Shown here: one piece after another, positions 46,255-53,553 of the stretch
Layout of the letters: the number at the start of each line of letters is the position of its first letter
Numbering within the stretch: position 1 is the first letter of the stretch
DNA from: UBA7236 sp964463165
GTDB lineage: Bacteria > Bacteroidota > Bacteroidia > Chitinophagales > BACL12
Direction: 5' to 3'
Assembly: GCA_964463165.1 (NCBI GenBank)
Contig: CAYXBK010000011.1
Span: forward strand, 62,001-126,000
Length of the DNA stretch: 64,000 nt
The notes under the pieces: model-generated
Database searches by the model: none
What the model saw: the letters and a program-made list of their open reading frames with translations, nothing else
Told to the model about the DNA's origin: nothing
Made by a program: the position numbers and the translations under genes

Positions 46255-46467
46255 TTAGCAGCAACTTTTATCCTGCTGAATTGGTGGGCATTTTATTGTT
46301 CCATAACTGCAATACACGCAACAATCGCCCGGTTTAGCCTTTAAAACAGTATGGCAGCTCTCACATTCATAAAAAAACTGGCAGGCATCTATCGGCATTG
46401 TTTCCTCTTTCTGATAATTGCAGTGAGGACAAGTAATTATAGATTGGAGTGTAATTAATAAGTCCAT
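46255..46467 (-). CDS. GDCCVxC-domain small protein
   Basis: 70 residues, ten Cys. CPHC near the start, then FFYECESCHTVL, and GDCCVYCSYGTIKCPP, the signature of the Bacteroidota/Proteobacteria GDCCVxC (seleno)protein family found next to mercury-resistance genes. In this copy all signature positions are Cys; I see no in-frame TGA for selenocysteine. A metal or redox role in mercury handling is inferred from context. It begins directly after the stop of the lipoprotein gene (46468). Confidence 0.85.
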   Translation of the reverse strand: MDLLITLQSIITCPHCNYQKEETMPIDACQFFYECESCHTVLKAKPGDCCVYCSYGTIKCPPIQQDKSCC

Positions 46468-47205
46468 TTATTTTTTCTTACAACAAGCATCCGTTGAGTC
46501 CGATGTACAACTTGAACCATTTGTTTTACATTCTTCATCCATATGCTCATAATATAATTTTGTTATAGTTTCTGTTCTTTCTGCTCCGATAATATTAGTA
46601 GCAATTGCTACAAGATCATTATGGAATTTATTTTCATTATCATTATAAAGTTGTTGAGGAGTACGAACCTTAACCAATTCTGCTTTGAAATAATTTTCTA
46701 TTGCAGGTTTTAATTTATTAGCTTCTTCCTGAGTAATCAAGTTTCTTTCAAGTGCAAACCCTGTTAAAGTATTTGCGATATGAGTTGCCTCTTCAATGCT
46801 CAGCTTATCGACATCAGTTCCTTTATACCAAAGATTTTCCTGTCGGAAGGTCTCTGCATTTTTTCTTTCTTCCTTGCCTTTTAGGATAGTGTAATCAATT
46901 TCGTATAGGTCAAAAATTGGTTTTGCAACATTATTTGTTTCATCGGAACTATTCCAAACAATTGCAAATACAGTTCCCTCTCTGTTCAACCATGCTTCCC
47001 TGACGGCTGGATTTTTTTCCAAGTCAAGTAATGCGGGTTTTGCCCTGCTGCCACATCCAATTTCTGCATAAGCACCGCAAACGAGTGGAACTTCATAAAA
47101 AGAAATGCTTTCTTTGATTGCAACTGTTTCTGCATTACCATTTGAACAGGAGTTCAACGTCATTGCTGAAATTGCGATAAAAGATATAAGAATTATTTTT
47201 TTCAT
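46468..47205 (-). CDS. Lipoprotein with Cys-rich tail, mercury-operon associated
   Basis: 245 residues. Lipoprotein signal MKKIILISFIAISAMTLNSC (lipobox LNSC). Central part: PLVCGAYAEIGCGSRAK, a pair of Cys in a Gly-rich turn, then LLDLEKNPAVREAWLNREG, and helices to ~225. The end is rich in Cys: EECKTNGSSC, then DACCKKK. Family unknown to me; eight or so thiols and position between MerTP and GDCCVxC genes suggest capture of mercury in the periplasm. It overlaps merTP by 4 bp. Confidence 0.7.
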   Translation of the reverse strand: MKKIILISFIAISAMTLNSCSNGNAETVAIKESISFYEVPLVCGAYAEIGCGSRAKPALLDLEKNPAVREAWLNREGTVFAIVWNSSDETNNVAKPIFDLYEIDYTILKGKEERKNAETFRQENLWYKGTDVDKLSIEEATHIANTLTGFALERNLITQEEANKLKPAIENYFKAELVKVRTPQQLYNDNENKFHNDLVAIATNIIGAERTETITKLYYEHMDEECKTNGSSCTSDSTDACCKKK

Positions 47206-47822
47206 AGTTGTTTGTTTTGAATTTCTGCATTTGTAACTGAATATCCTGTTGAATTGATGGCCTGCTTTATTTCCTCAACATTGGTTTTAGAATTATCAAA
47301 CTGAACATTTGATTTACCGCTATCATAAGATGTTTCGGATTTGATAATACCACTGAGTTTATAGACTTCATGGTTTACTTCCAACTCACAACCCGCACAA
47401 TTCATTCCTTTGATAGAAAATTCCGCAGTCTGAATATTTGAATTGTCAACTACATTAATTTGATTTTCGGATGCAGGGAAAAATACTTTTGCGTAAGAAG
47501 GAAAGGCAATCATTAATATCGCTAAAATTGTTACAATGGAAAGAAATGTTTTTGAATGGATAAATTTTTGCTTTTCAACAACTTCACATCCGCATTCATC
47601 AACAGGTTGTGGTCTAAATTTCTGATACCAGGCGAATCCTAAAACTAAAATACTCACACCGATTAAATAAGGTCTTGCAGGATCAATCCATGCAAAAGTT
47701 GATGCTATACCACTGCTCCCTGCAATAATTGCTAATACAGGAGTGATGCAACACAAAGAAGCAGCTATTGCAGAAGCGAGTCCGGCGCCAATAACTCTAC
47801 CTGATGTTTTTCGACCATTCAT
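47202..47822 (-). CDS. merTP: Mercuric transport protein MerTP (MerT-MerP fusion)
   Basis: 206 residues. Membrane helix 1 has the MerT Cys pair (Cys24-Cys25 in SLCCITP); two more helices; a second pair Cys77/Cys79 (DECGCE) on the loop. Residues ~133-206 are a heavy-metal-associated domain with GMNCAGC (Cys142, Cys145), equal to MerP. The fusion brings Hg2+ from the periplasm to the cytoplasm, where a reductase normally acts. No merA is in the window. Overlaps arsR-type gene by 4 bp and the lipoprotein gene by 4 bp. Confidence 0.92.
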   Translation of the reverse strand: MNGRKTSGRVIGAGLASAIAASLCCITPVLAIIAGSSGIASTFAWIDPARPYLIGVSILVLGFAWYQKFRPQPVDECGCEVVEKQKFIHSKTFLSIVTILAILMIAFPSYAKVFFPASENQINVVDNSNIQTAEFSIKGMNCAGCELEVNHEVYKLSGIIKSETSYDSGKSNVQFDNSKTNVEEIKQAINSTGYSVTNAEIQNKQL

Positions 47823-48196
47823 TTTGTTTCCACCTTCAGATTTTGTTGATTGATGTATTTGAAAAATGGTTTCAGGATTTTCAGGTTTTCATCTTTAAGC
47901 GAATAAAATATAGTTTGTGCTACCCGGCGTGATTCAATAACGTTTCCGTCTTTCAGTTTGCGCAAATGCTGTGAAACGGCAGGAATGCTCATTCCTAAAA
48001 TATCGCTGATGTCGCAAGGACAGAGTTCGCTTTCTTCTTCAAGAAGGTAAAGAATTTTCAGTCTGACATCATTTGCAGCAAGCTCGAGAACCCTGCTCAA
48101 TTGAAGCAATGAAGGTGAAATTGCCCTGACCTTTTCCCGGCAATCTCTGATCTGTGCCTCATCTGCAAATACCCGGATACAAGTGTTTTTGTCCAT
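47819..48196 (-). CDS. ArsR/SmtB-family metal-responsive repressor
   Basis: 125 residues, winged helix: LELAANDVRLKILYLL, then ELCPCDISDILGMSIPAVSQHLRKL. Cys59 and Cys61 in the recognition-unit helix match the thiol sensor site (ELCVCD) of ArsR/CadC proteins. It heads the mercury operon, in which an ArsR-type rather than a MerR regulator is normal for Bacteroidota. An operator palindrome overlaps its -33 element. Confidence 0.93.
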   Translation of the reverse strand: MDKNTCIRVFADEAQIRDCREKVRAISPSLLQLSRVLELAANDVRLKILYLLEEESELCPCDISDILGMSIPAVSQHLRKLKDGNVIESRRVAQTIFYSLKDENLKILKPFFKYINQQNLKVETK

Positions 48197-48213
48197 TTAG
48201 ATTTAGAATAGAT

Positions 48214-48244
48214 CAAAGGTAGGCTTACTTTCTTATTTAAGCAA
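48214..48244 (-). promoter_or_regulatory. Canonical Bacteroidota promoter of the mercury operon
   Basis: Minus-strand TTG (48244-48242), 20 bp spacer, then TACCTTTG (48221-48214): an exact TTG-N20-TAnnTTTG match. It lies 17 bp from ATG 48196. Confidence 0.8.
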
Positions 48245-48255
48245 ATGCTTAAATA
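48234..48255. promoter_or_regulatory. ArsR-type operator palindrome
   Basis: Perfect 10-bp arms TATTTAAGCA and TGCTTAAATA around AA. It covers the -33 TTG, so binding would block RNA polymerase. Size and layout (two arms, 2-bp centre) fit SmtB/ArsR operators. Confidence 0.8.
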
Positions 48256-48300
48256 CATTTAGCAATATTTAATGAATAGAATTGGATGAGACATTTGTAT

Positions 48301-49512
48301 TTATTGTTTCACAAATGGAAACGAATAGGTTTCTCCTTCCGTTCTAATAATTAACTCATAATAGCCTGACGGCAAATCCTTTGAGCTTATTTGAAAGTTT
48401 GCAGAAATAATTGAAAATGTATTTATTGTTTGTCCAATCTGATTTTGAATAATTATTTCAGCGTCGTTTTCTAAACCTGCAATTGTGATCATATCTGTAG
48501 CAGGATTGGGATACAGTGTAATACCGGAATTTGTAATATCGTTTATACTTACAATCCCACTAATGTTTACAGGAATATATTGTGTATTCCATACTTCATA
48601 GGTATTCATATTTACATATTGCACGGGAATGAAATCATCCAACTGATCGGAGGGATACAACATTACTCCATATCGTTCGCCGGGCGAAATATTTAAAGTG
48701 TCTGTTTCAATTTCATCCGGTAGTGGCCTTCCGTCTGAATCAATGATTTTTGCATTGAGCCATGAAGGAAATATTATCCTGTTTCGAAAAAATCCGATTG
48801 CTCCAATTCGTATATAGATATATTCGTTTTCCCTTCCGGTAATTTTTGTGCTATCGTCAGAATCAAGTTGTGTTTCTGAATGACCATTTACTAAAAAATA
48901 AGATGGATTATAAGGGCCGGGTAAACGGGAAGTATCCGCAACATCATCATGCACAGGAATATGCCGGTGCCAAAAAGTATCTATTTCAGAAAAAATCCAA
49001 TTGTATGATTTGCTATAGGCAGGCCCTCCTGTATAGGCTGTTTTTGCACCTCCTGCTGCCCTTACAACCAATAAGCCATACATTCCCATCTGAACATGAA
49101 TTGCATCTGCCATATGGCAATGGTAGAGATATATGCCTGCATTGGTGGCTTTAAAACTATACGTTGTATCCTGCATGTGCTCCAAATAAAATGAAGTCGC
49201 AGGATCACCGTCATTTCTGGTATCCACATCTAATCCATGTAAATGAATTGTGTGATGATCATACTGTGAAATGCTCAAAGCATTAATAATAACCGAATCT
49301 CCTTCATTGCAATAAATTACAGTTGCCGGAATATGAGGGTCATCAGCCAAATGATCGGCAATGCCAAAAATCCTGACTGTATCATCATTCCACATCGTGT
49401 CAATTCCAAAATTGCTGCGCAAGTATTTATTGATATTAATAGTTTCCTGTGCTCTTAATTGAAAAGAACAGATGAATGCAATTGAAAATAATATAACAAT
49501 CCGCTTATTCAA
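48301..49512 (-). CDS. Multicopper-oxidase-like cupredoxin protein with T9SS domain (type 1 copper half)
   Basis: 403 residues, signal peptide to ~22 (QLRAQ). Domain 1 has IHLHG (His90/92) and YHCHM (His131-Cys132-His133), with His139 and Met144 completing a type 1 copper site. Domain 2 (~180-310) has GERYGVMLYP as in MCO domain 2 but no metal ligands. The end is a T9SS sorting domain (LYPNPATDMITIAG ... FPFVKQ). Only two of the four HxH motifs needed for a trinuclear centre are present. The other two are in the next gene upstream (49520), 7 bp away. Confidence 0.85.
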   Translation of the reverse strand: MNKRIVILFSIAFICSFQLRAQETININKYLRSNFGIDTMWNDDTVRIFGIADHLADDPHIPATVIYCNEGDSVIINALSISQYDHHTIHLHGLDVDTRNDGDPATSFYLEHMQDTTYSFKATNAGIYLYHCHMADAIHVQMGMYGLLVVRAAGGAKTAYTGGPAYSKSYNWIFSEIDTFWHRHIPVHDDVADTSRLPGPYNPSYFLVNGHSETQLDSDDSTKITGRENEYIYIRIGAIGFFRNRIIFPSWLNAKIIDSDGRPLPDEIETDTLNISPGERYGVMLYPSDQLDDFIPVQYVNMNTYEVWNTQYIPVNISGIVSINDITNSGITLYPNPATDMITIAGLENDAEIIIQNQIGQTINTFSIISANFQISSKDLPSGYYELIIRTEGETYSFPFVKQ

Positions 49513-49519
49513 ACTTTAT

Positions 49520-50392
49520 TTATTCGTCTATTTCCATAATTAAAAACATTCCATAGGGATGAGTGCCGCCGCCTGCCATCGCTAATAAATTATGATCATG
49601 CACCGAATACCTGCCCGGTTTATCGGGAATAAGTTGAAGAACAACTCCCTCCATTTGTTCAATAGGCCAAGTATCTTTTACCCAGTCTTTTCTGATCCTG
49701 CTTCCTGTTGAATACAACACCTTACAATGAAACCCGTGAAAATGTATTGAATGTTCTGACTGCCCTGTATTTGTTATAAAAATCAAAATGGTATCACCAA
49801 CATTTCCAGTAATCGCTGCAGTCGAGTCGGTTTCAGTATCCGGGTAACTTCTTGAATTGATAGTAAAATAATCAGGAATATAATTATTCCAATTTACAGT
49901 AACCCCGGCATCAATATCATTATTAAATTCTGTCTGATGCTCTTTAAGATTCCAGTAATATTTTTTTGATGAGGAATTAGTCACACAGATCATCCCTCCC
50001 AATCCCATATATCGATTTTCAGGATAGTTTAATTGATCGTAATAAATAAATATTTTTTCTTCGGAAGAATAAAAAGTAAAGGTTGCAGAATCTCCCGGTG
50101 CAATTGTTACGGGTATGCCTGCAAATCCTTTTACTGTAAATCCATGCATAACATCATCATTGTTATGAACATTGAAAACAATGCTATCGCTGGTCGTGCA
50201 ATTGAAAACGGTGTTTAATGAATTAAATTCCTCCGTTTCGTTAAATGCTAAAAAAGGAAAGGTAGTGAGTTTAACGGTTACAAATTCACCGCTATTGATA
50301 AATAGATCTTTGTTAATAATTGTTGCAGAGCAATTGGCAAAACATACTATCCCTATTAGAATTAAAGAGAATTTGTTTATGCCATTGCGCAA
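49520..50392 (-). CDS. Cupredoxin/multicopper-oxidase-like protein lacking the type 1 Cys
   Basis: 290 residues; signal peptide to ~24 (NCSA, possible lipobox-like). First cupredoxin domain (~25-155) has a lone MHGFTV and GLGGMICV. Second domain has IHFHG and VHDHNLLAMAGGG: His ligands in HxH form, but Asp replaces the Cys of HCH, so no type 1 copper. This equals the ligand set of the T1-less domain in two-domain oxidases. In one operon with the 403-residue partner. Confidence 0.82.
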   Translation of the reverse strand: MRNGINKFSLILIGIVCFANCSATIINKDLFINSGEFVTVKLTTFPFLAFNETEEFNSLNTVFNCTTSDSIVFNVHNNDDVMHGFTVKGFAGIPVTIAPGDSATFTFYSSEEKIFIYYDQLNYPENRYMGLGGMICVTNSSSKKYYWNLKEHQTEFNNDIDAGVTVNWNNYIPDYFTINSRSYPDTETDSTAAITGNVGDTILIFITNTGQSEHSIHFHGFHCKVLYSTGSRIRKDWVKDTWPIEQMEGVVLQLIPDKPGRYSVHDHNLLAMAGGGTHPYGMFLIMEIDE

Positions 50393-50406
50393 GTGTAAAT
50401 AGTTTA

Positions 50407-51099
50407 TTATTGAATGATAATTTTCTGAGTTTTAACTGGGAGTCCGTTTGTTGAAACAACAGCCAAATACATTCCCGAATCCAATTCACTTACATCAAGT
50501 GAAGTAATTCCATTCTGGATATTCTGATTTAGAACATTTTTCCCATTGAGGTCAAATAAATTAAAAGTTGATTCAGCATTTAAATTGGCAATGAAAATAT
50601 TTTCCTGCGTAATGGTGGGATATATTGCAATTGAATTACTACAGTTAGAATTAATTGCGGTCACCTCTCCTGAAGAAATTATCCAAACGACCTGTACTTT
50701 TTCATCTGGTGCTGAATCTTCCCATACATTCATGGCAAGGGTTGTAATGCCTGCTGAGAAAGATGGAATTACATTATATCCTAAAAATCCCATTTCACCG
50801 GGTGGTACCGGATACATAGTTCCATTATCAGGAACTCCCGGATAGCAGGTTCCGAGATCACATAACGAATAATCCCAATCTCCTGGAATGTCCAACGAAA
50901 CACGTTCCCAATTTAAGATCAGTGTATCGGTTCCTGTTGAATTATCCATATAAATATCATAGATAGTCAACTGATCGGGCGTGCCCTCTGCAATTAAGGT
51001 ATCGTTTGGAGTAATTGTAAAAGATTGAGAATAGGAAATTTGTCCGGCTATCAATTTCACCAATAAAGCGGACAAAATATTTCGAAGAGAATTTTTCAT
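50407..51099 (-). CDS. Secreted T9SS sorting-domain protein
   Basis: 230 residues; signal peptide to ~24 (QISYSQ). A ~125-residue beta-sandwich with WDYSLCDLGTCYPG (two Cys) is followed by a T9SS sorting domain (IYPTITQENIFIA, FNLFDLNGKNVL, MYLAVVS, QKIIIQ). This small domain with W..S.CD...CY often accompanies thioredoxin-fold T9SS proteins; function unknown. It lies 11 bp after the thioredoxin-like gene and 14 bp before the cupredoxin genes. Confidence 0.75.
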   Translation of the reverse strand: MKNSLRNILSALLVKLIAGQISYSQSFTITPNDTLIAEGTPDQLTIYDIYMDNSTGTDTLILNWERVSLDIPGDWDYSLCDLGTCYPGVPDNGTMYPVPPGEMGFLGYNVIPSFSAGITTLAMNVWEDSAPDEKVQVVWIISSGEVTAINSNCSNSIAIYPTITQENIFIANLNAESTFNLFDLNGKNVLNQNIQNGITSLDVSELDSGMYLAVVSTNGLPVKTQKIIIQ

Positions 51100-51110
51100 T
51101 TCAATAAATA

Positions 51111-51902
51111 TTAATGATTAACAATCACTTTTTCGATGTGTGAGATTCCATTTCCTGTTAGTTGAATAAAATATATTCCATTAGGAACCGAAGCAATATC
51201 AAAAGTTATTGTATTCATGTTACCTATATTATTTAAAGCCGGGTTTTGCAGACCAATTACCTTGTTTCCTTTTAAATCCATTAGTGATATATTTTCAATT
51301 GAATAAATGTTTTCATAAGTTATCATTACAGTTTCGGTGGCGGGATTTGGATACAATTTTATATTAATATTATTCTCATTAGTATTTATATCAGTGGTTG
51401 TTTTTGCAAATACTTCGTCGATTGCAGCTTCAAAATCGGGAATATCTCCCGGACCAAACCCTTTAACATTATAAAAAACCTCATGCGTGTTTTTACCCAA
51501 AACAACAATTGTCGGCATCCCCATTCCTCCATAATAAGCGACATCGTCAGCACAATCTTCAAAGAGCGCATCGTGGTTAAAACCATTGTCAGACTCCCAT
51601 GTTTGCATGGTGGCACATGAATAGGTATTCACATACGCAAGACAGTAAAATAGTATGCTGTCGGGGTGTAAAGTCCTGTAATCCTCTACAACTGGGTCCA
51701 TAAGGTCGGCAGCATCAATACACATGGTACAGGTTGGCAGCATATCGAAGGCAAGAATGACACAATTTCCATTGTCAAGCTCGGTGAAAAGCGTGTGATC
51801 TATTCCGTCACAATCTGTTTTTGTCCAGTCTTCGGCGAAGTCCTGAGCCTGTAATGCAGAAAAAAGGCATATTATGGGGAGGAGGGTAAATGTTTTAGTC
51901 AT
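51111..51902 (-). CDS. Secreted thioredoxin-fold protein (CTMC) with T9SS domain
   Basis: 263 residues from ATG 51902; upstream codons to 52079 run through the promoter and the divergent gene and are not used. Signal peptide MTKTFTLLPIICLFSALQAQ. Thioredoxin-like domain with Cys58-Thr-Met-Cys61 and a later GMGMPTIVVLG (cis-Pro loop). The end is T9SS sorting (LYPNPATETVMITY ... EKVIVNH). It heads the operon with two cupredoxin proteins, so it may keep copper-site thiols reduced on the outside. That is inferred. Confidence 0.82.
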   Translation of the reverse strand: MTKTFTLLPIICLFSALQAQDFAEDWTKTDCDGIDHTLFTELDNGNCVILAFDMLPTCTMCIDAADLMDPVVEDYRTLHPDSILFYCLAYVNTYSCATMQTWESDNGFNHDALFEDCADDVAYYGGMGMPTIVVLGKNTHEVFYNVKGFGPGDIPDFEAAIDEVFAKTTTDINTNENNINIKLYPNPATETVMITYENIYSIENISLMDLKGNKVIGLQNPALNNIGNMNTITFDIASVPNGIYFIQLTGNGISHIEKVIVNH

Positions 51903-51918
51903 AATCCTGATTTTACTA

Positions 51919-51940
51919 TAAAGGTAGTGCACTGCTTTTA
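51919..51940. promoter_or_regulatory. Possible operator over the -7 element
   Basis: A 22-bp imperfect palindrome centred on AGTGCACT, with TAAAGG and GCTTTTA flanks (18 of 22 positions symmetric). It covers the -7 box and spacer. The regulator is unknown and the symmetry could be partly chance. Confidence 0.45.
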
Positions 51941-51949
51941 GAATTTCAA
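51919..51949 (-). promoter_or_regulatory. Promoter of the secreted copper/redox operon
   Basis: Minus-strand TTG (51949-51947), 20 bp, then TACCTTTA (51926-51919), seven of eight to TAnnTTTG. Same spacing and same TACCTTT core as the mercury promoter at 48214. It lies 16 bp before ATG 51902. Confidence 0.65.
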
Positions 51950-51956
51950 CATGCGG

Positions 51957-52024
51957 GTTACTTTCGGCACGATAAAGTAACAACCGTTGCGGGACTAAGG
52001 TTTTGGAGGTTTGGGAGTCAAAAA
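51957..52024 (+). repeat. Border repeat, copy 3 (perfect hairpin)
   Basis: GTTACTTT and AAAGTAAC form an 8-bp perfect stem with a 9-nt loop (51957-51981), followed by AACCGTTGCGGGACTAAGG and GGGAGTCAAA. Homologous without gaps to 46156 (36 of the first 45 bases). It sits just upstream of the copper/redox promoter, at the right edge of module B. Confidence 0.7.
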
Positions 52025-52068
52025 ACTCGGATCCATAGAGCTTACTGATTTGTCTGTAATTTAGAGCA

Positions 52069-53532
52069 ATGAAATTCATACTACTGTTTTTTACACTGCC
52101 CTTTATTTGCTTTGGGCAGGTTTCAATTGACTGGGATGCTCCTGTGGCAGTGGCCGAATCATCGTTCGGTAATCAGCATCCAAGGATCGTTTTAGACAGA
52201 AATAATAATCCGATGGTATTGTGGGGAAATATGGATGAGTCGGCGCCATATTTTTCACGCTGGAACGGGTCTGAGTTTATGATCCCAATACGAGTTACAC
52301 CTGAAGCGATGGAAGTTTTTACAGCTTCTTGGGCAGGACCTGATATTGCAGCTTTCGGTGATACAATTTATGTTGTTTTCAAAGAGAACCCTGAAGATAT
52401 GGCTCCTGCATATTGCATACACTCCTATAATGGAGGAATGACCTTTTCTGACCCCGTGGTGTTGGATGGAATGATCGGCGATAATATTTCGAGATTTCCC
52501 TCTGTTACGGTTAATGAAGTAGGGCAACCAATTGTTGCATTTATGAAATTGGACAGCGATTTTGGAAATGCCCGCTATGTTGTTGCAACGTCAGACGATT
52601 TTGGGAACAGTTTTAATATGGATGTTTTAGCAAGCGATTTTTCAGGAGGTGATGTTTGCGATTGTTGCCCGGTGAGTGTTACATCTGAAAATAATTATGT
52701 AGCAACTCTCTACAGGGATAATTTGGATAATTTGCGTAATTCATGGGCCGGGATTTCTACGAATGGTGGCAGTACGTTTATGAATGGTATACAAATAGAT
52801 CAGACAGATTGGGTGATTAATGCATGTCCTTCAACAGGTCCTGACGGTGTTATTATTGGCGATAGTTTATATTCTGTATTCATGAGTGCCGCAACAGGCG
52901 AAGAGAGAGTGTATTTTTCAGCTTCATCTCTCTCTACACTTTCAGCTTCATCAGCTGAACGATTAAGTTTTGAAATTCTGGAATTGGATTTGGAAAATTA
53001 TCCTCGCATTGCCAACTATGGAAATACAGTTACAATTGTTTGGAAAGACGTAATATTTGATTCGCAAATTGAATTACAGTTTACTTCGAATATCGAAAAC
53101 CGATTTTCAAATAGCACTATTGATGTCACTTTATACAATTTGGAAAATTACAATCCTATAAATTCAGATGTGGCGGTTTCATCTACTGATGTTCATGTAG
53201 TTTGGCAGGAAGGAACAAATGGAACTGTAATGTATAGAAAAGGGACTTATGCTGATCCTGTTTCAATAAATGATCAACATTCGCCGGAATCATTTATTTT
53301 ATATCCGAATCCGGCCAGTAATCAAATTAATATCAGTGTAAGCGACAATGTTGATGGGAATATAGAATTTGTTTTATCTGATGTTTCAGGTAAAAATCTT
53401 TTTACCAGTAAATACATGGATGCTCAGTTAATCCCTATTGACATAACAAATTTACCTTCCGGTTTATATTTTATCGCAATTAAAGATGAAACATGTAAAG
53501 AATACAATCAAATATTTAGTGTATTCAAATAG
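52069..53532 (+). CDS. Secreted sialidase/BNR-like propeller protein with T9SS domain
   Basis: 487 residues; signal peptide MKFILLFFTLPFICFGQ. A beta-propeller-like body has repeated HPRIVLDRNNNPMVLWG, FPSVTVNEVGQPIVAF and DVAVSSTDVHVVWQEG units, and S-x-D-x-G-x-T/S-F Asp boxes (TSDDFGNSF, NGGSTF). DVCDCCPVSV is a Cys cluster that could bind metal. The end is T9SS sorting (LYPNPASNQINIS ... IFSVFK). Only plus-strand gene in this part. Exo-sialidase catalysis is not supported: the catalytic Arg triad is not visible. Confidence 0.78.
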   Translation: MKFILLFFTLPFICFGQVSIDWDAPVAVAESSFGNQHPRIVLDRNNNPMVLWGNMDESAPYFSRWNGSEFMIPIRVTPEAMEVFTASWAGPDIAAFGDTIYVVFKENPEDMAPAYCIHSYNGGMTFSDPVVLDGMIGDNISRFPSVTVNEVGQPIVAFMKLDSDFGNARYVVATSDDFGNSFNMDVLASDFSGGDVCDCCPVSVTSENNYVATLYRDNLDNLRNSWAGISTNGGSTFMNGIQIDQTDWVINACPSTGPDGVIIGDSLYSVFMSAATGEERVYFSASSLSTLSASSAERLSFEILELDLENYPRIANYGNTVTIVWKDVIFDSQIELQFTSNIENRFSNSTIDVTLYNLENYNPINSDVAVSSTDVHVVWQEGTNGTVMYRKGTYADPVSINDQHSPESFILYPNPASNQINISVSDNVDGNIEFVLSDVSGKNLFTSKYMDAQLIPIDITNLPSGLYFIAIKDETCKEYNQIFSVFK

Positions 53533-53553
53533 GATTCTAATTGTCAACAGTGG

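Noticed and set aside
46143..46337. 64-codon open frame on the plus strand
   Set aside because: It is made of the border repeat and the antisense 3' end of the GDCCVxC gene. The shared QMGDK string with the frame at 42098 comes from repeated DNA, not a conserved protein.
46255..46467. Selenoprotein version of the GDCCVxC family
   Set aside because: All signature positions are ordinary Cys codons and no in-frame TGA interrupts the gene; a SECIS was not seen.
46156..52024. Integron attC sites
   Set aside because: The hairpins begin GTTAC and end GTAAC, the reverse order of attC core sites, modules hold many genes, and no integrase is present.
41833..52068. Complete integrative element or prophage
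   Set aside because: No integrase, transposase, relaxase, capsid or tRNA target is seen; S74 at 37829 carries a signal peptide and T9SS end, so it is not evidence of a phage.
51903..52079. Extended N-terminus of the thioredoxin-fold protein
   Set aside because: It would cross a promoter, a border repeat and the divergent gene start; ATG 51902 gives a clean signal peptide.
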